A stretch of DNA of 37,284 nt from an uncultured Acidobacteriota bacterium (lineage in GTDB: Bacteria; Acidobacteriota; Vicinamibacteria; Vicinamibacterales; UBA2999): positions 1-37,284 of the forward strand of contig CADEDM010000028.1 in the NCBI GenBank assembly GCA_902826065.1, given 5' to 3'. Positions 31,972-37,284 of this stretch are shown one piece after another; position 1 is the stretch's first letter, and each line of letters begins with the position of its first letter. A model generated the notes under the pieces. That model was given only the letters and a program-made list of their open reading frames with translations. It ran no database searches and was not told the origin of the DNA. Position numbers and translations under genes: made by a program.

Positions 31972-34900
31972 CTACTGCTTCGGCGGTGCCGTGTCCCACC
32001 AGAACGGCTTCGGCAGCGGCTTCGCCTCCGGCCAGATTGCGTCGAGCGTGTTGGCGTCGTAGAGCTCGCCGTTCTTCATCACGTAGCGCACGGTGTTGGT
32101 GTTGCGGATCGACTGCAGCGGGTTGCCGTCGAGCACGACGATGTCGGCGAGTTTGCCGGCTTCGAGCGAGCCCACGTCCTGCTGCAGGCCCAGCGCCTCC
32201 GCGCCGAAGATCGTCACGACCTTGAGCAACTCGTGTGGCGTGAGGCCGCCCGAGCCGAGGTTCCACATCTCCCAGTGTGCGCCCAGGCCCTGCAACTGGC
32301 CGTGGCTGCCCAGGCCGGCGCGGCCGCCGGCATGGACGATGTCGGCCACCTGCTTGCCGAGCTTGGTGTGGCCGTACTCCTCGGGCGCGAACCACTGCGG
32401 CCGGCGGCGAATCATCGTGTCGAGCAACTCGTTGGGAATCCACTTGTTCAGCTTGGCGTCGCCCACCGTGTTCTCGGTTTCGAAGTAGAAGTTCTCGCTC
32501 CACGGGGCGCCATACGCCACGAGGATCGTCGGCGTGTAGAACGTCTTCGTGCGGGCGACGTACTCCACGAGGTCCTTGTGCAACGGCATGATCGGGAAGC
32601 TGTGTTCCTGCCCGGTGTAGCCGTCGGCGATCTGCGTCAGGTTCAGCTTCAAATCGAGCGAACCCTCGATCGTCGGCGTGATGCCGTACTCCTTGCACGC
32701 CTCGAGAATCCACTGCCGCACCAGGCGATCACCGGCCACGTACTGCTTCAGCGTGTTGGTGCGGTAGGCCTCCTTGTAGCGCTTGATGAAGGCGAAGGCG
32801 GCCTCGCGGCTGTCGATGCCTGACGTCGAGAAGACGCCGGGACCGGTGGCGAAGACGCGCGGTCCCGCCAGCATGCCGGCATCGACCATGTCGGCGTAGG
32901 CGAAGACGTCCGGCGTCGACGTCTGCGGATCGCGCGTCGTGGTCACGCCGTACGCGAGGTTGGCGTAGTACTGCCACACCGCGGTCTGGTGCAGGCCGCG
33001 CGGCGCCCACATGTGCGCGTGGACGTCCACGAAGCCGGGCATGACCGTCTTGCCGCGGACATCGATGCGGCGCGCGCCAGCCGGCGCCGTCACGCGGCCA
33101 CTCGGGCCGACGGCGGCGATGCGGTTGTCGGTGACCAGCACGTCGCCGCGCTCGAGCACCTCGTCGCCCTTCATCGTGATGACCCGGGCGCCGGTGAGCA
33201 GCACGGAGCCGGTAGCGCGGGCACGCGGCACCTCGACCCGGACGTCGATGCGCTGCGGCTCCTTGGCGTCGATCGCCTGCCGGAACACTTGAGCGCCAAG
33301 GGCCCACGTGACGGCCGTGCCGTCACGGGTCCAATCGAGGTAGTCGCCACCCTCGGTCGACATCCGCGTCACCGGCACGGCTGCGGCATCGCGGCCGATC
33401 CGCACTTCCACGGTCTCGCGTCCGGCTCGCGGCACGCCGAACACGTGATGCCGCCCCTGCACGCTCACGAAGGCGCGCGTGCCATCGGGCGACAGGCGGA
33501 TCTCGTCGGCGGCCGGGGGGTTCACGCCCGGGCCGACGCCCTGCACGCGGACGTGCGTACGGCGGTCGTAGCCCGCGAGGGTCACCGAGACGAGGCCGCG
33601 ATTCGTGGTGAAGAACACACGGTCGGGATCGCGTGGTGACACGTGCAGCCCGCGTCCGCCCTGCGCCGCGGCGACGAACGTCTGCGTGCCGCCTGCCGAC
33701 GGCATGGTGCGGATTTCGAGCGTGTTGGGCGGATCGATGCCGCCGATCTCGGCGGGGGCATCAGGCCCGTCGTGATCAGGGGGCGGCGTGTCGAGCAGGA
33801 TGGCGTACAGCTGATCGGAGGCGGCGCCGGCCAGGAACGCCACGCGACTGCCATCGGCCGTGAACACCGGGTCGAGGTAGTAGCCCTCGTGCGCGGTGAG
33901 TGATTCGGGTGTGCCACCCGCGGCGGCCACGCGCTTGATGTGCCCGCCGGTGTTCGTCCACGTGACGTAGACGATGGCGCGGCCATCCGGCGCCCACACC
34001 GGCATGAACTCGCCTTCCGTGGCCGTGGTCAGCCGGCGGGGCGCACCCGCCGGCAGATCCATCACGTAGAGGTGATTCAGCGCGCTGAAGACGAGTTGAC
34101 GGCCATCCGGCGACACGCGCGGCCAGCGCACCAGGCGCGCCCGTACGGTCGGTCCGTCGTCGATGCGGATGGGCGTGTAGACGCGCGGCGCCACCTCCGC
34201 CTGCACGCGCGCGGTGAAGGGGATGGGGGCGGCGGCCCCGGTGGCGACGTCGATGCGCTGCAGCTTGCCGCCCACCGGCACGACGATCGATCGGCCGTCG
34301 GGCATGAAGTCGTAGCGGGGCAGCGTGTCGCGGCTGGCGCGCGACTCCTGGTCGTCGCGCGTCACTGGATAGGCGAGCCAGCGTTCGGCGCCGGTCTGCA
34401 GATTGCGGATGCGCAACCCGGTGTCGGTCTTGTGCCGCGTGGCGTAGACGAGCGACTGTCCGTCGGGCGACAACACCGGACGCATGGCCGAGCCCTGCGC
34501 GTTGGTGACCTGCGAGGCCTCGCCCGTCTCGCGATCGTGGCGGTAGATCTGCCACAGCGGGAAGCGCGCGTTGTAGGTGAACGTGCCGGTGCGCTGCGCG
34601 TAGTAGATGAAGCGGCCGTCCGGCGACACCACCGCGCCCATCCGGTTCATCGGCGGTGGAGGAGGCGGCCCGGGATTGTCGGGCGAGGCCTGCGGCGGAG
34701 GCGGTGCGCCCACGCGCACGCCAGCGCCGCCGTCGCGGTGATACATGAACATCCAGAACGTGCCGGGATCGGGCGGCCGCGACTTCGAGACCAGGAGGTA
34801 GTTGCCGTCGGGCGTCCACGCTGGCGACGTCAGGATCTGCGGCCGGTCGTTCGTGCGGCCGTCCTTGCTGACGGCGCGCGGATTGCCGCCGTCGGCATCC

Positions 34901-35274
34901 GCGATCCACAGGTTCTCGACGCCGGTGCGATCCGAGAGGAACGCAATCGTCTTTCCATCCGGCGACCAGGTGGGTTGGCTCTCGAACGACAGCCCGCCGA
35001 TGATGCGCCGCGCCTCGCCGCCGCCGATCGGCAGCGTGTAGAGATCGCCGAGCAGGTCGAAGACGATCGTCTGCCCGTCGGGCGAGACGTCGATCGACAT
35101 CCACGTCACCTCGTCGGTCGTGAAGTCGATCGTGCGCTCGGTCGTCAGCACGAGCTGCTCGTTGGCGGGCGGCGTGGACGGCGTCTGCGCCTGCGGCGGC
35201 GACGCCTGCTGCGCGGCCAGCGGCAACGTGGCGATGACGACCAGGGTGAGCAGCGCGGCGGGACGAGCCTTCAC
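31972..35274 (-). CDS. Exported PD40/TolB-type beta-propeller fused to an amidohydrolase
   Basis: A 1100-residue exported protein with a Sec signal (residues 1-21, LPLAA) and a short Pro/Gln linker. Residues about 45-690 are repeated PD40/WD40-like blades; the 'SPDG' turn recurs ('DVSPDGQTIVFDLLGDLYTL', 'TWSPDGKTIAFLSDRTG', 'PAWTPDGNYLLVSKSR', 'VVSPDGRFIYYAQRTG', 'VWAPDGRAIVYVTW'). Residues about 695-1085 are an amidohydrolase domain: 'VMPGFVDVHAHMW' with H752/H754, then 'GITPTIEGSLDLK', 'TGQEHSFPIMP' and 'EAGKLADIVVLDGNPLQ'. At the position where relatives carry 'GTDAG', it has 'GLGSHGQLQGLGAH' (H991), so the metal site is non-standard. The start is GTG 35274 with GGAGG 6 nt upstream and a TAGAAT -10 about 55 nt upstream. 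The substrate is unknown; periplasmic peptide turnover is plausible. Confidence 0.88.
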   Translation of the reverse strand: MKARPAALLTLVVIATLPLAAQQASPPQAQTPSTPPANEQLVLTTERTIDFTTDEVTWMSIDVSPDGQTIVFDLLGDLYTLPIGGGEARRIIGGLSFESQPTWSPDGKTIAFLSDRTGVENLWIADADGGNPRAVSKDGRTNDRPQILTSPAWTPDGNYLLVSKSRPPDPGTFWMFMYHRDGGAGVRVGAPPPPQASPDNPGPPPPPPMNRMGAVVSPDGRFIYYAQRTGTFTYNARFPLWQIYRHDRETGEASQVTNAQGSAMRPVLSPDGQSLVYATRHKTDTGLRIRNLQTGAERWLAYPVTRDDQESRASRDTLPRYDFMPDGRSIVVPVGGKLQRIDVATGAAAPIPFTARVQAEVAPRVYTPIRIDDGPTVRARLVRWPRVSPDGRQLVFSALNHLYVMDLPAGAPRRLTTATEGEFMPVWAPDGRAIVYVTWTNTGGHIKRVAAAGGTPESLTAHEGYYLDPVFTADGSRVAFLAGAASDQLYAILLDTPPPDHDGPDAPAEIGGIDPPNTLEIRTMPSAGGTQTFVAAAQGGRGLHVSPRDPDRVFFTTNRGLVSVTLAGYDRRTHVRVQGVGPGVNPPAADEIRLSPDGTRAFVSVQGRHHVFGVPRAGRETVEVRIGRDAAAVPVTRMSTEGGDYLDWTRDGTAVTWALGAQVFRQAIDAKEPQRIDVRVEVPRARATGSVLLTGARVITMKGDEVLERGDVLVTDNRIAAVGPSGRVTAPAGARRIDVRGKTVMPGFVDVHAHMWAPRGLHQTAVWQYYANLAYGVTTTRDPQTSTPDVFAYADMVDAGMLAGPRVFATGPGVFSTSGIDSREAAFAFIKRYKEAYRTNTLKQYVAGDRLVRQWILEACKEYGITPTIEGSLDLKLNLTQIADGYTGQEHSFPIMPLHKDLVEYVARTKTFYTPTILVAYGAPWSENFYFETENTVGDAKLNKWIPNELLDTMIRRRPQWFAPEEYGHTKLGKQVADIVHAGGRAGLGSHGQLQGLGAHWEMWNLGSGGLTPHELLKVVTIFGAEALGLQQDVGSLEAGKLADIVVLDGNPLQSIRNTNTVRYVMKNGELYDANTLDAIWPEAKPLPKPFWWDTAPPKQ

Positions 35275-35328
35275 ACGGACCTCCGGGATGAATGCGGGGA
35301 CGGCGCGAGTGGCGTCGCCGGGTGGCGC

Positions 35329-35334
35329 ATTCTA
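35329..35334 (-). promoter_or_regulatory. -10 element for the propeller/amidohydrolase gene
   Basis: TAGAAT on the minus strand inside GGGCTAGAATG, the same 11-mer that precedes mscL. It lies about 55 nt before the GTG at 35274, leaving a leader of about 48 nt that holds the GGAGG ribosome site. No convincing -35. Confidence 0.4.
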
Positions 35335-35435
35335 GCCCGCGTGCGCGTGGGCGAGCGGGTCCCGGTGCACACGTTCGCGGCGCTGCGCCGCGGCGAGCCA
35401 CCACAACCGCGCCGCTCGTCCGAACGCCGCAGGCC

Positions 35436-36035
35436 CTACGTCCGCGGCCTGGTCGCGGTGACGAGATACCAGCGCGCGCCCGACGCTTCGACCTTCACGT
35501 CGGCGAACCCCGCGCGCTCGAGGTGGCCGCGCACCTCGTCTGCCGGCATCCCGTGGCTGCCACGTACGGGGAAGTCGAGCACGCCCAGCCGGCCGCCCGG
35601 CTCGAGGGTGGCGAGCAGGCTGCGGCTCATGGCCGGCTTGTCCTCGACGTGATGGAACACGTCGCGCATGAACAGCACGCGGCAGCACGCGGCCGGCATG
35701 TTGGTGCCGTCGGGCCGGCCCTCGATCACCGTGACGTTCGTGAGCTTCGCATCGGCGATGGCCTTCCCGATGTCGTCGCGCCGCGCGGCGTCGAGCTCGT
35801 TGCTGTAGACGCGCCCGTCGGGACCGACGGCGCGGGCGATGGCCACCGAGAGCGCGCCGCGGCCAGCCCCGACTTCTCCGACGACCTGCCCCGCGCCGAT
35901 GCCGAGCGCCTGGACCAGGCGGGCGGCGTCCTCGCGATCCGACTGGCTGCGCGCCGGCAGTGCCGTCGCGAACACGACGCCGAGGGCGAAGCCCGCGACG
36001 GCCACGAGACGAAACGAGCGATGGGTACGAAGCAT
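35436..36035 (-). CDS. Class I SAM-dependent methyltransferase with predicted signal peptide
   Basis: A 199-residue methyltransferase-fold protein. SAM-binding motif I is 'VVGEVGAGRGALSVAIA' (residues 51-67), followed by 'GRVYSNELDA' (motif II acidic residue), 'NVTVIEGRPDGTNMP', 'CRVLFMRDVFHHVEDKP' and 'LLATLEPGGRLGVLDF'. The unusual feature is the N-terminus, a convincing Sec signal (about residues 8-31, ATALPARSQS), which would export a SAM enzyme. The acceptor is unknown. A longer frame exists upstream, but it runs into the neighbouring SRPBCC gene, so the ATG at 36035 is preferred. Shine-Dalgarno is weak. Confidence 0.8.
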   Translation of the reverse strand: MLRTHRSFRLVAVAGFALGVVFATALPARSQSDREDAARLVQALGIGAGQVVGEVGAGRGALSVAIARAVGPDGRVYSNELDAARRDDIGKAIADAKLTNVTVIEGRPDGTNMPAACCRVLFMRDVFHHVEDKPAMSRSLLATLEPGGRLGVLDFPVRGSHGMPADEVRGHLERAGFADVKVEASGARWYLVTATRPRT

Positions 36036-36106
36036 GGGATGACCTGCGGCGTGCGCTTCGCCGACGTCACGTTGGACGCCCGTCGTGCCGTCGTGGCCGG
36101 GCCGAA

Positions 36107-36580
36107 TCAGTCGAGGGTCACGGTCAGCGGCGCGATGGCCGCCGCGTCGAACGCGTCCAGAATCGCCCGCTGTCGATGCAGGAAGATGGCACGCAGGTCG
36201 CGCTGCACGAGCAGCCGGTTCACGAGCCGGCCGCCCGGCACGGCATAGTCCACGTCGTCGTCCACGACGGTGCCGCCCGGCGCCTCGCGGAATCGATGCG
36301 TGTGCACCCATCGCCAGTAGGGCCCCCTGAGCTGGGTGTCGACGAACCGGTGCGGCGGCTGCCAGTCGGTGATCTCGGTACGCCAGCGGACGGGCACCCC
36401 GCGCACCTTCAGGCGGTAGTCGATCAACGCGCCGACGTGCATGGCAATCGGCGCCGGCGTCTCGATGCGGAAGTCGACCCACGGCGGCGTGATGCGCTGC
36501 AGGTTGTGGGCATCGGCGAAGAAGGCGAAGACCTCCGGCAGCGGGCGCGGCACGAACAGCGACGTCTGCAGGTGAGGCAT
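36107..36580 (-). CDS. SRPBCC family protein (polyketide-cyclase/START-like)
   Basis: A 157-residue single-domain protein with the SRPBCC ligand-binding fold (COG4276-like). Typical marks are 'SLFVPRPLPEVFAFFADAHN', then 'LQRITPPWVDFRI', the beta-strand 'WRTEITDWQPPHRFVDTQL' and the C-terminal long helix ('LLVQRDLRAIFLHRQRAIL'). Such proteins bind hydrophobic ligands; no specific function can be given. The ATG at 36580 is chosen because GAGG lies 5 nt upstream; the frame stays open to 36622 but that adds only non-domain residues. It is divergent from fhs, with 75 bp between starts. Confidence 0.78.
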   Translation of the reverse strand: MPHLQTSLFVPRPLPEVFAFFADAHNLQRITPPWVDFRIETPAPIAMHVGALIDYRLKVRGVPVRWRTEITDWQPPHRFVDTQLRGPYWRWVHTHRFREAPGGTVVDDDVDYAVPGGRLVNRLLVQRDLRAIFLHRQRAILDAFDAAAIAPLTVTLD

Positions 36581-36638
36581 GCCATCCTCTAGACGCACCC
36601 GCGATGCCGGCGGGTCCGGCACGTCGCCGGGTCCGAGG

Positions 36639-36644
36639 TATCAT
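36639..36644 (+). promoter_or_regulatory. -10 hexamer for fhs
   Basis: TATCAT (5/6), 11 nt before the fhs ATG at 36656, in a GTATCATG context like that before the 30988 gene. No Shine-Dalgarno follows and no clear -35 precedes. Confidence 0.35.
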
Positions 36645-36655
36645 GCCGCCCACGC

Positions 36656-37284
36656 ATGCTCCCCATCACTGAAATCGCCTCTCGCCTGGGCCTGTCGGAC
36701 GACCTGATCGAGCCGTACGGCCGCCACATCGCCAAGATTCGCCTCGAGGCGCTCGACCGCTTCCCGACGCGCCGCGGCCGGCTCGTGCTCATCACGGCCA
36801 TCACGCCGACGACCAGCGGCGAGGGCAAGACGGTGAACACGATCGGCCTGACACAGGGCCTCGTCCACATCGGCAAGCACGCCATCGCGGCCCTGCGCGA
36901 GCCGTCGCTGGGACCGGTCTTCGGCCAGAAGGGCGGCGCGACCGGCGGCGGCAAGGCGTCGCTGCATCCGGTCGACAAGATCAACCTGCACTTCACCGGT
37001 GATTTCCACGCCATCACCTCGGCGCACAACCTGCTCGCCGCGCTGATCGACACGCACCTGCACTTCGGCAACGACCTGCGGCTCGATCCGAAGGAGATCC
37101 TGTGGCCGCGCTGCATGGACATGAACGACCGCTCGCTGCGGAAGATCGCCGCCGGCATGGGCGGTCGCGAGAACGGCCCGGCGCGTGAGACCGGCTTCAT
37201 CATCACGGCCGCGTCCGAGATCATGGCCATCCTGGCGCTGTCCGAGAGCCGCGCCGACCTGCGCGCGCGCCTGGGGCGCATCGT
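36656..37284 (+). CDS. fhs: Formate-tetrahydrofolate ligase (3' truncated by window end)
   Basis: The first 209 residues of 10-formyl-tetrahydrofolate synthetase, which joins formate and tetrahydrofolate with ATP in one-carbon metabolism. The ATP-binding loop is 'TPTTSGEGKT' (residues 50-59; usual form TPTPAGEGKT), followed by 'REPSLGPVFGQKGGATGGGK' and 'INLHFTGDFHAITSAHNLLA', both strongly diagnostic. 'GRENGPARETGFIITAASEI' follows before the window ends. The complete enzyme is about 550-560 residues, so about 60% lies beyond 37284. The start is ATG 36656, without Shine-Dalgarno and 11 nt after a -10 hexamer. Confidence 0.95.
   Translation, partial: MLPITEIASRLGLSDDLIEPYGRHIAKIRLEALDRFPTRRGRLVLITAITPTTSGEGKTVNTIGLTQGLVHIGKHAIAALREPSLGPVFGQKGGATGGGKASLHPVDKINLHFTGDFHAITSAHNLLAALIDTHLHFGNDLRLDPKEILWPRCMDMNDRSLRKIAAGMGGRENGPARETGFIITAASEIMAILALSESRADLRARLGRI

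Noticed and set aside
33940..35652. A plus-strand open frame of 570 codons antisense to the propeller/amidohydrolase
   Set aside because: No recognisable motif and biased composition; the opposite strand encodes repeated SPDG blades and a signal peptide.
1..37284. CRISPR arrays, tRNA/rRNA genes, insertion sequences, prophage or integron parts
   Set aside because: Looked for regularly spaced repeats, transposase or integrase proteins, and long inverted repeats; none was found.

Overview
The window is about 37 kb of very GC-rich, densely coded bacterial chromosome. The mix of exported amidohydrolases, a beta-propeller/amidohydrolase fusion, a DUF5916 outer-membrane protein, lipoprotein peptidases and aerobic haem/haem-A genes suggests a Gram-negative soil-type bacterium. 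My best guess is Acidobacteriota, Vicinamibacteria (Luteitalea-like). That is inference from gene content, not from a phylogenetic marker. I see no rRNA, tRNA, CRISPR, transposase, phage or integrase.

Layout. 1-7211: the C-terminal part of a molybdopterin hydroxylase large subunit, an amidohydrolase lipoprotein, a convergent prolyl-oligopeptidase lipoprotein and, divergent from it, a second exported amidohydrolase. 7212-14456: the L-cystine symporter tcyP behind a structured leader, haem A synthase ctaA coupled to a LysE-type exporter, a DUF5916 outer-membrane barrel, a DUF481 outer-membrane protein and mscL. 14474-16951: a YtcJ-like amidohydrolase lipoprotein, divergent from a CoA-type Nudix hydrolase, with a G-quadruplex-type G-run motif between them.

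17021-29184 is the core of the window: hemD - sensor kinase - response regulator - hemA - hemC - hemB - hemL - hemE - hemN - hemY - hemH. Nearly every junction is a 4-bp start/stop overlap (hemE-hemN is separated by 2 bp), and the set covers the C5 route from glutamyl-tRNA to protohaem. ctaA, 11 kb upstream, carries haem on towards haem A for an aa3/caa3 oxidase. A NarL/LuxR-type two-component system sits inside the cluster. At the end of the regulator gene, just upstream of hemA, are three 7-bp half-sites (CTCCGTA, TACGGAG, CTCCGTA) at exact 11-bp intervals, directly upstream of a promoter-like sequence. This looks like a haem-pathway regulon in which the regulator controls the adjoining hemA-hemH operon, and it is the most interesting element here.

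29212-36622 is mostly on the minus strand: the decayed remnant of a glyoxalase/VOC gene (two internal deletions), a DUF2071 protein, an NAD(P)-binding oxidoreductase, a uracil-DNA-glycosylase-like protein, a 1100-residue PD40-propeller/amidohydrolase, an exported methyltransferase and an SRPBCC protein. The window ends inside formate-tetrahydrofolate ligase (plus strand).

Several genes without a Shine-Dalgarno have a -10-like hexamer only 6-12 nt before the start codon, which suggests leaderless transcripts. No gene-free stretch exceeds 300 bp; the longest (7212-7509) holds the tcyP promoter and leader.
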